DNA of 64,000 nucleotides from Bin87 sp963663945 (GCA_963663945.1 OY760687.1:3658001-3722000); one strand, 5' to 3'; counted from the stretch's first letter, positions 15,483-24,205 are shown. Notes: generated by a model not told the origin, from the letters alone. Numbers and translations are program-made.

Positions 15483-15855
15483 AGGCAAGGTAGGACGGAA
15501 CGAGTTGGGTGGGCTGGAGCCGCGGCTAACCGTCTCCGTACTGGACGCTGGGGGAGAGCTGCAGCAGTTCGAGGTCGTTCTGGACACCGGGTTCACCGGA
15601 TGGTTGATGCTGCCGGAAGCGGACATCGACGGGCTTGGACTGGTTGGCGAAGGCCGGCATCGGGGCATTCTGGCCAGTGGCAACGCGGAAGAGTTTGAAT
15701 ACTACGAGACTCAAGTGCTGTGGCACGGCCGGCTGCATGAGATTGAGGTTTTCCAGTCTATAGATCAGCCCCTGTTGGGCATGGAATTGCTGGAGGGCAG
15801 CCGGGTTTCCGTGGACGCTTGGGACGGTGGCGACGTAGCCATCCGGGAACCCTGA
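15475..15855 (+). CDS. Clan AA (retropepsin-like) aspartic protease
   Basis: 126 residues, GTG start inside the end of the preceding gene. FEVVLDTGFTGWLMLP carries the single catalytic DTG motif (Asp37) and flanking strands of retroviral-type proteases; SIDQPLLGMELLEG near the end is the hydrophobic-hydrophobic-Gly segment. Such single-domain proteases work as homodimers. No signal peptide, so cytoplasmic. Substrate unknown; the overlapping partner gene is the obvious candidate. Confidence 0.8.
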   Translation: MIRGKVGRNELGGLEPRLTVSVLDAGGELQQFEVVLDTGFTGWLMLPEADIDGLGLVGEGRHRGILASGNAEEFEYYETQVLWHGRLHEIEVFQSIDQPLLGMELLEGSRVSVDAWDGGDVAIREP

Positions 15856-15990
15856 CCATGATGGCCGGCGTGTGACCCGCTTGTGCGTTGGCTCTGGTCT
15901 GCATGCAAAAAAGGGCCATATTGCGTCCTTGTGATAGCATGGACGAGCCTCCGAAGGAGGCAGGTCACTTTTGTCGAGGAGTTTCGTTTT

Positions 15991-17658
15991 ATGCCGGAAT
16001 TGAATGGTGGGCATCTGTTCATTCGCTGCCTGAAGCAGGAAGGGGTGCAGAAGGTCTTTACGATTGTCGGGGACACGATTTTGCCCTTGGTGGACGCGGC
16101 CGCGGATGAGGGCATCGAGTTCATCGACACGCGTCACGAGGGCGCGGCGATGCACATGGCCGACGGCTACGCGCGCATCACCGGCCAGCCGGCGGTGGCC
16201 CTGTTCACCGGCGGCCCCGGCTTCGCCAACGCCATCTCCGGCCTGCCCGCCATCTACACGTCCGAAAGCCCGGTGATCTTCGTGGCCGGCTGCGCCGAGT
16301 TGCCCGAGAAGGGCCAGGCCACGTTCCAGGAGATCGACCAGGTTGCGATGGCCGCCCCCGTTTCCAAGGGCTCGTGGATGATCCACGACAAGAACCGCAT
16401 CCCCGAGTTCGTGGCCACGGCGTTCCGCACGGCGATGAGCGGCCGGCCCGGGCCGGTGCACCTGACCCTGCCCATCGACCTGCAGGAAGCGCCCATCAGC
16501 GAGGAGGACCTGCCGCCGTTCCTGCCCCAGGAGTATCGCAACATGGGGCGTTCCCAGGGCGACCCCAAGCTGATCGAGCAGGCGGCGAACCTGATGGCCA
16601 ATGCGCAGCGTCCCGTCATCATCGTGGGCAATCCGGCGCGCTATTCCGTCGAGCCGGCGCAGCTGGAGGCGCTGGCGGAGGCCACCGGCGCGCCCATCTT
16701 CACCGTGGAGCAGGCGCGAGGTCTGATTGACGACCTGCATCCGCTGTGCTTCGGCTACGCTGACGGCGCGCTGAACCGGACGGCCCGCAAGTTCCGCGAG
16801 GCCGACGTGGTCCTGCTACTGGGCAAGCGGTTGGACCATCGCTACCGGTATGGCGGCATCTTCGATGCCGACGCCAAGCTGATCCAGGCCGATCCGTCCG
16901 AAGCGGAGATCGGGCGCAACCGCGGTGTCGCCGTGGGCCTGCTGGGGGACCTGGGAGCCATCGTCGACCAGTTGACGGGGGCGGCCAAGCACAACGGGAG
17001 CCTGGGGCCGTGGATCAGCGAGCTGAAGCAGGAGCAGGAGGCCTGGCTGGATAGCCTGCGCAGCAACGCCGCGAACGAGGCGCCGATGCACCCGCTAGAC
17101 GTTTACACGCGCATCGAGCACCTGGTTGACGAGGACACGTTCATCATCCTGGACGGCGGCGACTACGTGCAGTGGGGACGCTGCTATCTGCCGGCGCGCT
17201 CACCGGGTCACTTCATGAGGCTGGGGCCGTTGAGTCACCTGGGAGGAGCGATTCCCTACGCCATGGCGGCCAAGCTGGCCTATCCGGACAGCAAGGTGCT
17301 GGCGTTCATGGGCGACGGCTCCTTCGGGTTCTACTCCATGGAGTATGACACGTGCATCCGGCACAACCTGAACATCACCGGCATCATGGGCAACGACGGG
17401 AACTGGGGCATCGACCGCACTTTCCAGCTGGCCTACTTTGGTCGCGACGTGGGCACCGCGCTGCGGCCGGGCGTGCGCTACGACCAGGTGGTCGAGGGCA
17501 TCGGCGGCTACGCTGAGCTGGTGGAGCAGCCCGATGAGGTTGCGCCGGCGGTGGAGCGGGCCATCAACTCGGGCCGGCCATCGTTGGTGAACATAACGGT
17601 GAAGTCGGGAGCCAGCCCGCTGGCCGACGCGATGATCGCACGGCGGACGGGCGGGTAG
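15991..17658 (+). CDS. Thiamine pyrophosphate-dependent enzyme (acetolactate synthase/oxalyl-CoA decarboxylase-like)
   Basis: 555 residues from the ATG at 15991 (GAGGA upstream). Three-domain TPP enzyme: N-terminal pyrimidine domain with activating Glu50 in DTRHEGAAMHMADGYAR, central domain (~190-320), and a C-terminal domain with the TPP/Mg motif starting GDGSFGFY (~441) and ending NDGNWG. Family members decarboxylate 2-oxoacids or oxalyl-CoA and may ligate the product. A class III CoA-transferase occurs 9 kb away, but no direct link to oxalate is shown. Not part of an obvious ilv operon. Confidence 0.85.
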   Translation: MPELNGGHLFIRCLKQEGVQKVFTIVGDTILPLVDAAADEGIEFIDTRHEGAAMHMADGYARITGQPAVALFTGGPGFANAISGLPAIYTSESPVIFVAGCAELPEKGQATFQEIDQVAMAAPVSKGSWMIHDKNRIPEFVATAFRTAMSGRPGPVHLTLPIDLQEAPISEEDLPPFLPQEYRNMGRSQGDPKLIEQAANLMANAQRPVIIVGNPARYSVEPAQLEALAEATGAPIFTVEQARGLIDDLHPLCFGYADGALNRTARKFREADVVLLLGKRLDHRYRYGGIFDADAKLIQADPSEAEIGRNRGVAVGLLGDLGAIVDQLTGAAKHNGSLGPWISELKQEQEAWLDSLRSNAANEAPMHPLDVYTRIEHLVDEDTFIILDGGDYVQWGRCYLPARSPGHFMRLGPLSHLGGAIPYAMAAKLAYPDSKVLAFMGDGSFGFYSMEYDTCIRHNLNITGIMGNDGNWGIDRTFQLAYFGRDVGTALRPGVRYDQVVEGIGGYAELVEQPDEVAPAVERAINSGRPSLVNITVKSGASPLADAMIARRTGG

Positions 17659-17722
17659 GTCTCGCAGTATGTGTGTGGAAGTGCCGAGGCATTAATTTTC
17701 GACAGGTCAGCCGACGACTCAT

Positions 17723-17848
17723 GCGTACCCAGGTTCCCCACCGGTCATTGAGAGCGTAGCGCGGCAATCTTGTCGGTGTAACGGACACCGCTCCGGCAAC
17801 GAGATCGCCACGTCGCCGCGCTCCTCGCGATGACAAACTGGGTACTCG
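17723..17848. repeat. MITE-like palindromic element, copy 1
   Basis: 126-bp intergenic element with inverted ends (GCGTACCCAG ... CTGGGTACTCG) and internal segments typical of the widespread GAGATCGCCACG...CTCCTCGCGATGACA repeat. Its reverse complement aligns almost end to end with 48314-48441. No coding capacity. Confidence 0.7.
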
Positions 17849-17892
17849 TGATAGCCGATGATGGTCGTCCGTGAGATGTGAGGTGACCCCAC

Positions 17893-18228
17893 ATGGCTAT
17901 ACCGGAATCCACGGTCCGAGCAGCCGAGGAAAATCTGAAGGCGCTGCTCGAGGAGGCTTTCAAGGGTGGAGTATCCTTCGGCCCCATAACGGTCGAAGCG
18001 ACGCTCGATTTCTACGGGGAAGACAACCTGGAAATCGTCGTGGTTTACGATAACTCCGGCCAATTGCTTGACCCGCACAAGCTCAACACGATATCGGCCA
18101 AGTTGGGGATGATCCTGCTGAAACTGGACTTCCATAACATTCCGAAGGAGTCGTACATCGACAAAGCCGAGTACGCAGAGTGGCTGGAACTCAATCGGAT
18201 GCTGCCGTGGCAGAGATATGATCTATGA
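17893..18228 (+). CDS. Hypothetical protein, upstream partner of HEPN protein
   Basis: 111 residues. GAGGTG precedes the ATG. Short helix, then EATLDFYGEDNLEIVVVYDN and a helix containing the DPHKLNTISAKLG segment: an alpha/beta protein of the size of minimal nucleotidyltransferase (MNT) partners of HEPN toxins, but the GSxxRG...DxD catalytic motif is absent. ATGA overlap with the next gene implies coupling. Candidate antitoxin-like partner; not assigned. Confidence 0.6.
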   Translation: MAIPESTVRAAEENLKALLEEAFKGGVSFGPITVEATLDFYGEDNLEIVVVYDNSGQLLDPHKLNTISAKLGMILLKLDFHNIPKESYIDKAEYAEWLELNRMLPWQRYDL

Positions 18229-18704
18229 ACTGGGAGCATCTGATCGACGCAGCGAAGATCCTGGGTGGCACGACCGGCGATGCTCCGCCCGGCAGACCGC
18301 GACAAGTCATGCTGAAACGCGCTTTGAGCACCGCCTACTACGCGATGTTCCATGCCCTTTGCCAGAGCAACGCTGACGCGCTCATTGGAGCTTCGCCGAG
18401 AGGGAGCGATGCTCAAACCTGGCTTCAGACCTACCGAGGGCTGGACCATAGGCAAGCCAGGGACAGGCTCGCTTCGTACCGGACGGGCGGTGGTTCCATG
18501 TTCCAGAGCTTTGCCAGCGCATTCGGGAATTTGCAGCAACACCGGCTTGATGCTGATTACAACCCAAGGGTAATCTATGTGCGGTCCGATGTATCGGACC
18601 TAATTCAGCGCGCAGAAACGTCAATTGCAGCTTTTTGCAACGCACCCGCTGCACAACGCAGAAGGTTGGCCGTCTATCTGCTATTGCAAAGGACGCGAGG
18701 CTAA
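18225..18704 (+). CDS. HEPN-domain protein (UPF0332-like)
   Basis: 159 residues. LKRALSTAYYAMFHALC is the hallmark of UPF0332/HEPN proteins, followed by TYRGLDHRQAR, where an R-x3-H pair is close to the HEPN RNase motif. HEPN domains are four-helix bundles; many are RNA-cleaving toxins held by a nucleotidyltransferase-like partner. Start overlaps the 17893 gene stop by 4 nt. GC is lower than in the adjacent luciferase-like gene. Confidence 0.75.
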   Translation: MNWEHLIDAAKILGGTTGDAPPGRPRQVMLKRALSTAYYAMFHALCQSNADALIGASPRGSDAQTWLQTYRGLDHRQARDRLASYRTGGGSMFQSFASAFGNLQQHRLDADYNPRVIYVRSDVSDLIQRAETSIAAFCNAPAAQRRRLAVYLLLQRTRG

Positions 18705-18745
18705 ACAGAAACAACGCCAGTTCAAAATGTGCAAGGAGGCGCGTT

Positions 18746-19831
18746 ATGCAGTTCGGAATCTTCACCATTGTTCCCTATCACGAGGACTTCACGCCGCCGC
18801 AGGCCTTGAACGACGCCCTGGAGCAGATCCGGTTCGCCGACGAGGCGGGGCTCGACGAGGCCTGGCTGGGCGAGCACCGCTTCTCGCGCCACGGGCTGCT
18901 GTCGGGTATCTGGTCGTTCCTGGGCGCAGTGGCCGGGAGCACGAAGCAGATCCGAATCGGCACGGCGGTGATCGTGCTGCCGCTGCACAATCCCGTGCTG
19001 GTCGCCGAGGAAGTGGCCATGCTGGACGTGATCAGCGGAGGCCGCATCAACTTCGGCATCGGGGCCGGCTACCAGCAGCAGGAATTTGACGGTGTGGGCG
19101 TCGACATCGACACCAGCCGCGAGCGTTTCCAGGAAGCCGTTGACGTGATGATCAAAGCGTGGACTGAGGAGAGGCTGACGTTCCACGGCAAGTACACCAA
19201 CGTCGACGACCTGTGGGTATTGCCCAAGCCGGTGCAGAATCCGTATCCACCGCTGTTCCAGGCGGTGAGCACCAGTCCGGCCAGCATCGACTTTGCCGCC
19301 AGCCGGAACATCCAGGTCATCACCGGCGGGCCGACGGACATCCTGGGCCAGGCTCCGCAGGTGATCCAGCTGTGGCGGGAGAAGATGGACGAATACGGCC
19401 ATCCCCACGCCCATCTGGACCCGCCGATGTCCAAGTCGATCTACGTTGCGCCGACCATGGAAGAGGCGGAACGGGACCCCATCGGGCTGGAGGATTTCTC
19501 ATCCCGGGTGCTGCGCTCCATCGGCAGCAACGGCGCGCCTATCGGCATGCCCATGGACAGGAACGGCAACATCGCCAAGGGATACGAGCACTGGGCCAAC
19601 CGCCAGGCGGACCGGGAACGACGGGATGACGTTGGCCACGCCGGCCTGCCGCCGCTGCGGGGGACGCCGGAGGTGGTCGCCGAGCGGTTGAAGCAGGTGC
19701 AGGAGGCGGGGATCAACCACGTCTTCGGCAATTTCGGGTTCGCCGGCTTGCCGCACCACAAGGTGATGCGGTCCATCGAGCTTTTCGCCACCGAGGTGAT
19801 GCCGCACTTCCAGGGAGCGGCGGTGGCGTAG
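18746..19831 (+). CDS. LLM-class flavin-dependent oxidoreductase
   Basis: 361 residues from the ATG at 18746, directly after AAGGAGG; upstream in-frame residues overlap the HEPN gene and lack similarity. Luciferase-like TIM barrel: MQFGIFTIVPYHEDF, WLGEHRFSRHG, IRIGTAVIVLPLHNPVLVAEE, GGRINFGIGAGYQQQEF and VLPKPVQNPYPPL. Substrate unknown. Ends in a strong bidirectional terminator. Confidence 0.87.
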   Translation: MQFGIFTIVPYHEDFTPPQALNDALEQIRFADEAGLDEAWLGEHRFSRHGLLSGIWSFLGAVAGSTKQIRIGTAVIVLPLHNPVLVAEEVAMLDVISGGRINFGIGAGYQQQEFDGVGVDIDTSRERFQEAVDVMIKAWTEERLTFHGKYTNVDDLWVLPKPVQNPYPPLFQAVSTSPASIDFAASRNIQVITGGPTDILGQAPQVIQLWREKMDEYGHPHAHLDPPMSKSIYVAPTMEEAERDPIGLEDFSSRVLRSIGSNGAPIGMPMDRNGNIAKGYEHWANRQADRERRDDVGHAGLPPLRGTPEVVAERLKQVQEAGINHVFGNFGFAGLPHHKVMRSIELFATEVMPHFQGAAVA

Positions 19832-19862
19832 GGTTCGGCCGCGGAACCATTTAAGCCATTTG

Positions 19863-19898
19863 GAAGCGCCCCTGGCAGATATTCGCCAGGGGCGCTTC
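19863..19898. terminator. Bidirectional terminator, 14-bp perfect stem
   Basis: GAAGCGCCCCTGGC/GCCAGGGGCGCTTC with an 8-nt loop, exactly between two convergent genes. Confidence 0.75.
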
Positions 19899-19901
19899 GC
19901 G

Positions 19902-21047
19902 TTACCTGCCGTCGGTCAACGCCTCTCGCAGGCGGCGGATGATGATGTCGATTTCGTCCTCGGTTACGTTGAGGGGGTCGACCATCAACTCGTCGGGCGC
20001 GCGGAGTTGCTGGAGGTAGATGGGCGGGTCGCCCTGTTGCAGGGCGGCGGCCACCTCGGGCGCCGACGGGCCGGACCAGTCGCCGCCCAGCCGCAGCACG
20101 GCGTTGGGAAGCAGGTAGTCGATGCCGTCGTGCTCCAGCGTGATGTTGAGGCCGGGCACCTCGATGAGGCTGTCCACTACCCGCTGGGCCATGCTGTGGT
20201 ACCAGGCCATTTCGGCCTCTTCGTCCTCGTCTACGAACATGGACAGGGCGGTGACGAGGCCGACGATCTCCTCCTTGGCGACTTTGGCCGAGCGACCGAT
20301 GAACTGGGCCGGGCTGGCGTTGGCCAGGGCGGCGTCGATGAGGTCGGCGCGGCCGCAGAGAATGCCGGTACCCTGGGGTCCGCGGACGCCCTTGCCTCCG
20401 CTGAAGATCACCATGTCCGCGCCGTCGCGCAGGTAGCGCTGCAGGTTCGCCCGGGGAGGCAGCATCGACGCGGCGTCGACGATGACGGGCACGTCGTGGG
20501 CGTGGGCGATCTCGCAGACCTGGGCCAGCGGCATCACCCGCTTGCTGGTGAAGGGGGCGCACAGGTAGGCCACGGCGGCGGTGCGCTCGTTGATTGCGCC
20601 CTCCAGTTCCCAGGGATGGTTGAACAGGTAGTTGCCGATCTCGACGATCTTTGCGCCGGCCGCGCGGTAGGCATGGTCGTAGGGAAAGCGGTGCATGGTC
20701 TGCATGACGATCTCGTTCTTCATGCCCTCGGTTTCGGGCAGACGCTGCATCTTGATGGGATCGTTGCCGGCGATGCAGGCCGCGGCCTGGAGCAGAAGTC
20801 CGCCGGCAGCGCCGCTGCTGACCATGGCCGCTTCCGACCCGACCAGGCGGGCGATCTCCTCGCCGGCCTTGCGGTTCAACTCGTCAATGTTGACCATGAC
20901 GCGGGAGGTGCCGGCCATCTGCTCGAGGACCTCGGGACGCGTGCGCGAGCCGCCCAGGCGGGTGACGGATCCGCTGGCGTTGATGATGGGAGTGACGCCC
21001 AGGTTACGGTATGCCTGTTCCGCGTTCGAGATGTTCTGCTGGTTCAT
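19902..21047 (-). CDS. SelA-like PLP-dependent enzyme (D-glucosaminate-6-phosphate ammonia-lyase-like)
   Basis: 381 residues from the ATG at 21047 with AGGAG upstream; the frame further up is unrelated. Starts NLGVTPIINASGSVTRLGGS, then VIVDAAS and the PLP lysine segment FSGGKGVRGPQGTGIL (~235). This is the SelA/DgaE-like fold-type I subgroup, which includes ammonia-lyases and aldolase-linked enzymes as well as selenocysteine synthase. Without selB, selD or tRNA-Sec nearby, a sugar-acid or amino-acid lyase role is more likely than selenocysteine synthesis. TGCTATAAT lies ~70 nt upstream. Confidence 0.8.
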   Translation of the reverse strand: MNQQNISNAEQAYRNLGVTPIINASGSVTRLGGSRTRPEVLEQMAGTSRVMVNIDELNRKAGEEIARLVGSEAAMVSSGAAGGLLLQAAACIAGNDPIKMQRLPETEGMKNEIVMQTMHRFPYDHAYRAAGAKIVEIGNYLFNHPWELEGAINERTAAVAYLCAPFTSKRVMPLAQVCEIAHAHDVPVIVDAASMLPPRANLQRYLRDGADMVIFSGGKGVRGPQGTGILCGRADLIDAALANASPAQFIGRSAKVAKEEIVGLVTALSMFVDEDEEAEMAWYHSMAQRVVDSLIEVPGLNITLEHDGIDYLLPNAVLRLGGDWSGPSAPEVAAALQQGDPPIYLQQLRAPDELMVDPLNVTEDEIDIIIRRLREALTDGR

Positions 21048-21114
21048 GGCGTACTCCTGATGGGTGGCAGCTGATTGGGAGGGTGAACTGCGCTTGCGGT
21101 GGCCAAGCGCAAGG

Positions 21115-21123
21115 ATTATAGCA
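21115..21123 (-). promoter_or_regulatory. Extended -10 box (TGCTATAAT)
   Basis: Minus-strand TGCTATAAT, 67 nt upstream of the SelA-like start. Confidence 0.5.
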
Positions 21124-21182
21124 ATCCGCATGGCGCCCTTGTGGTAACATCGGCGCACTGTACAAAACCTGGAGGTATCAAC

Positions 21183-21809
21183 GTGACCACCGCCGATCGA
21201 TTGAATGTCATTCCCCTGGGCGAAGCGATGTTCAGCCAGCGGGCCATCCGCCGGTTCAGGAAGGACCCCATACCGGCCGACGTGATGCAGGACATCATGG
21301 AGGCCGCCATCCGCGCGCCCAACGGCGGCAACAACCAGCAGTGGCACTTCATCGTGGTTCAGGAGGAGGAAACGCGCCGCAAGCTGGGTGACCTGTATCA
21401 CGAGGCATGGTGGGCCAAGCGGGCAGATGCTGGCATCATGGGGCCGCAGGACATACCGCCGGGGCGCAACTCGATGCGCTCGGCGATGCGGCTGGCCAAC
21501 GAAATCGGCGACGCGCCGGTGATGGTGCTGGTGTGCGCGACGTCCAAAGGGGCGCAGGCGGCTGGCTCGGTGATACCGGCAGCGCAGAACATGCTGCTGG
21601 CGGCGCGGGCCTTCGGCATCGGCGGCACCATCGCCACGCTGCATGCGGTGGTGGAGGAGCGGGTCCACGAGCTGTTCGATATACCCGACACCGCGCAGGT
21701 TGTGTACTGCATGCCCTTCGGATACCCGCGGGGCAACTTCGGGCCGGTGACTCGGCTGCCGCTGAACGAGGTGTGCAGCTACGACCGGTGGGGCGCGCCG
21801 CCGGATTAG
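21183..21809 (+). CDS. Nitroreductase family protein
   Basis: 208 residues from the GTG at 21183, GGAGG 8 nt upstream. FSQRAIRRFRKDPIP, AAIRAPNGGNNQQWHFIVV (FMN phosphate and ribityl contacts), AAQNMLLAARAFGIGG and FGYPRGNFGPV are the usual nitroreductase/BluB-like blocks. FMN-dependent NAD(P)H oxidoreductase; substrate unknown (nitro compound, enone, quinone). Confidence 0.9.
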   Translation: MTTADRLNVIPLGEAMFSQRAIRRFRKDPIPADVMQDIMEAAIRAPNGGNNQQWHFIVVQEEETRRKLGDLYHEAWWAKRADAGIMGPQDIPPGRNSMRSAMRLANEIGDAPVMVLVCATSKGAQAAGSVIPAAQNMLLAARAFGIGGTIATLHAVVEERVHELFDIPDTAQVVYCMPFGYPRGNFGPVTRLPLNEVCSYDRWGAPPD

Positions 21810-21832
21810 GGCGCTCTACAAATCGACAACGA

Positions 21833-21861
21833 ACAGGGGCGGGTTGCAAACCCGCCCCTGT
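21833..21861. terminator. Bidirectional hairpin, 13-bp stem
   Basis: ACAGGGGCGGGTT/AACCCGCCCCTGT with a 3-nt loop, between two convergent genes; GGGGCG family. Confidence 0.7.
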
Positions 21862-21880
21862 GAGTCAACGTGGGGCGCTG

Positions 21881-22666
21881 TTACGCTGCAAGGCGCGGCA
21901 GGATGATGGCGAATACGCCAAGATTCGCAGCCAATTCCTGTTGAGACTGCTCAATGCTACCGCCGACCACTACGGAGATGGCCGGTGTTTCCAAGATGGC
22001 GCTCAAGGTTTCCGCGCGTTCTTGGGCTCGCGTGATATCGTAGTCGGCGATGGTTCTGGAAACTTCAATGGCAAGATGAACAGGTTGCCGGTCGTTGCGG
22101 CGGCGGGCCGAAACTATGATGTCGGTTTTTTCCAGGTGGTCGCCCTGGTCAAACGTTACGACATTTTGCTCTTCGGCGTCATCGATCAGGTCCTGAAACT
22201 CTGGTGACCGGGCAACAATTCGGCTCTGCATTATGCGGACGCGGTTCAAACCGAGCCACCTGCTGGCGATGTTGGCGATGTCGCTATGCACGCGCCGTTC
22301 AAGCTCTGCGCCCTCCAGGTTACCAAGCCTGCCCTCGATTCGGTCCAGGCGGAGGGTGGTTTCCGACCGCCAAGTCTTCATTTCTGACATATCGGTCTGG
22401 AGTTCGGCGACCCCCGTTTTGAGTTCGGCGACCCCGGTCTGGAGTTCGGCGACCCCCGTTTTGAGTTCAGCTACGTCAGATTCCAACCTGCCCAGTCGTT
22501 CGGCAACCAAGCGGTTGTTTTCCTCCGTCACACGCACGAATTCGGCGAACCGCTGGGGCAGTTCCAGCAGTTCGCGCCCGAGCAGGATTCCCCGAATCGT
22601 GTCGTTCCATTCGGGTTGCTCGTTGATGATGCGAACGAAGTCGGCAATGTCCCTGATTGTCGTCAT
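21881..22666 (-). CDS. Coiled-coil protein with PD-(D/E)XK nuclease-like C-terminal domain
   Basis: 261 residues, same architecture as the product at 637-1530. Helical N-terminus (IRGILLGRELLELPQRFAEF), then 7-residue repeats VAELKTG/VAELQTG encoded by 21-nt repeats, then TDIIVSARR and HLAIEVS, a PD-(D/E)XK-like core with Ser in place of the usual Lys. A TACAAT box ends 6 nt from the ATG and no Shine-Dalgarno is visible, so the mRNA is likely leaderless. Confidence 0.6.
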   Translation of the reverse strand: MTTIRDIADFVRIINEQPEWNDTIRGILLGRELLELPQRFAEFVRVTEENNRLVAERLGRLESDVAELKTGVAELQTGVAELKTGVAELQTDMSEMKTWRSETTLRLDRIEGRLGNLEGAELERRVHSDIANIASRWLGLNRVRIMQSRIVARSPEFQDLIDDAEEQNVVTFDQGDHLEKTDIIVSARRRNDRQPVHLAIEVSRTIADYDITRAQERAETLSAILETPAISVVVGGSIEQSQQELAANLGVFAIILPRLAA

Positions 22667-22672
22667 ACAACC

Positions 22673-22678
22673 ATTGTA
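22673..22678 (-). promoter_or_regulatory. -10 box (TACAAT) 6 nt from start (leaderless)
   Basis: Minus-strand GGCTACAAT, 6 nt before the ATG of the coiled-coil gene. Confidence 0.45.
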
Positions 22679-22684
22679 GCCGAT

Positions 22685-23701
22685 CTATCGCGTCCGCTCG
22701 TAGCGGTAGTCGCTGGCGGTGCCGCGTTCCGGCGTGGCCGTCGGGTTGTTGGGCAGGTAGGGATAGTGGGGGTCTACGCCAACCTTGGGGGCCAGGGTGT
22801 TGCGGAGGACGCCGATGTTCTCGACTTCCAGTTCCACGGTGTCGCCCGGCTCGAGCCAGCGGGAGGTCTCGTAGCCCTTGCGGATGGACTCGCGGACGGA
22901 GCCGCCGCCGACGGTGCCGCTGCCAATGACGTCGCCGGGAGCAATGCGGCTGTCCTTGGCGGCCCGCTCGATGATCTCGCCCCAGCTGTACCAGGCGTTG
23001 ACGGTCTCGCTGTCGCGGAGCCAGTCGTCGCCGTTGACTCTGACGTGGGCCTTGAGGTCCAGGCGGCCGTCCTTGATGTGAGGCATCATCTCGTCGGTGG
23101 TCACGATCCACGGGCCGATGGAGGATGCGGAGTCCTTGCCCTTGGCGGGTCCGAGGCCGAAGGTCATCTCGTCGAACTGCAGGTCGCGGGCGCTCCAGTC
23201 GTTGAAGATGCAGAAGCCGGCGACGTACTGCAGCGCCTCTGACGCGGCGACGTTGGTTCCCGATCGTCCGACGATGCAGCCAATTTCCAGTTCGTAGTCC
23301 AGTTGGTCGGAGGCGGCGGGATAGGGCACGTCCTCGTCAGGCCCGTAGATGACCAGCGGGTTGGAGAAGTAGAACACGGGCATGCGGTACCAGACCGGGT
23401 CGATCTGGCGGGTGCCCTGGGAGGTGGCGTGCTCCTCGTAGACGATGTAGTCGCGCACCGTGGGTGGTTGGAGGATCGGGGCGCGCAGCCGCACGTCGGC
23501 CAGGGCAACGGTGGGCGCAGCCACGCTGCCGGCCAGGGCGTCGCCCACGCGGTCAACCGCCCCATCGTTCGTATCCAGCAGGGCGCGGACGTCGGCCAGC
23601 GGGCGGTCGGAGCCGATCAGGGCGGCCACGTCCACGACGGCGTCACCCTGGAGGACGCCGCAGCGGGGCCCGTTGCCGTTGTCGTAGGTCAGGAGTTTCA
23701 T
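22685..23701 (-). CDS. Fumarylacetoacetate hydrolase family protein
   Basis: 338 residues. The C-terminal FAH fold includes FYFSNPLVIYGP, LDYELEIGCIVGR (metal-binding Glu pair), FNDWSARDLQ (metal Asp), GPAKGKDSASSIGPW and GDVIGSGTVGGGS. These are diagnostic of the FAH/HpcE superfamily that cleaves or decarboxylates beta-diketo acids and oxaloacetate-like compounds using Mg or Ca. Length with the ~90-residue N-terminal domain fits 2-keto-4-pentenoate/ureidoglycolate-lyase-like members. ATG preceded by GGAG. Confidence 0.9.
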   Translation of the reverse strand: MKLLTYDNGNGPRCGVLQGDAVVDVAALIGSDRPLADVRALLDTNDGAVDRVGDALAGSVAAPTVALADVRLRAPILQPPTVRDYIVYEEHATSQGTRQIDPVWYRMPVFYFSNPLVIYGPDEDVPYPAASDQLDYELEIGCIVGRSGTNVAASEALQYVAGFCIFNDWSARDLQFDEMTFGLGPAKGKDSASSIGPWIVTTDEMMPHIKDGRLDLKAHVRVNGDDWLRDSETVNAWYSWGEIIERAAKDSRIAPGDVIGSGTVGGGSVRESIRKGYETSRWLEPGDTVELEVENIGVLRNTLAPKVGVDPHYPYLPNNPTATPERGTASDYRYERTR

Positions 23702-23733
23702 GGTCGTGGTTCCTCTCCGGTTGCGTTTTTGGA

Positions 23734-24129
23734 TCAGGCGGGGTTGGAATAGGCGGCCAGATTCGCGGCGTCGCTGATGTAATCGGCGGTCTGGCGGATG
23801 CGGCGCTCCACTTCAGCAACGGGCTCGCAGATGCCATGGTAGAAGCATTCGCCATGCAGGTGGCCTTGTCTTGAATAGTAGCGTCCGATCAAAGTATTTA
23901 CCGCGTCGTCGGCTTGAGCCAGCATGAGCAGCCCTCGAGAAGTGTCCGAGGAAAACTCGGGCGCTTCGCTAGTGCGGGCCAGGATCAGCGCATCGGTGGC
24001 CCGCTTGGTGGCGCACCACGCCTTCTCGGCGGCATCGCGGATGTCGCCGGCCTCCAGCAGCCGCAGCGCGTCGGCGTGGACGGCCCGGGCGTCGGCGAAG
24101 ATGTTGGCTACGCGGTCGGTGGTGACCAT
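23734..24129 (-). CDS. Small helical protein (PaREP1/HEPN-like, type B)
   Basis: 131 residues from the ATG at 24129; a start at 24153 is possible. AGDIRDAAEKAWCATKRATD and RQGHLHGECFYHGICEP match the AxEKAWxA ... LHxxFY pattern of PaREP1-like HEPN proteins, as in 10432-10806 and 41016-41471. No type A partner overlaps it. Nuclease activity untested. Confidence 0.65.
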   Translation of the reverse strand: MVTTDRVANIFADARAVHADALRLLEAGDIRDAAEKAWCATKRATDALILARTSEAPEFSSDTSRGLLMLAQADDAVNTLIGRYYSRQGHLHGECFYHGICEPVAEVERRIRQTADYISDAANLAAYSNPA

Positions 24130-24205
24130 GTGGAATTGCTGCTCTCTCCTCAACCAAGGAAAAACGGTCCCGAAGCGCAGACTCTAACTCCTCAGTGGCC
24201 GTTAT

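Noticed and set aside
5985..17658. Oxalate degradation pathway (frc/oxc) from the CoA-transferase and TPP enzyme
   Set aside because: The genes are 9 kb apart, on opposite strands, and neither shows substrate-specific residues I can confirm.
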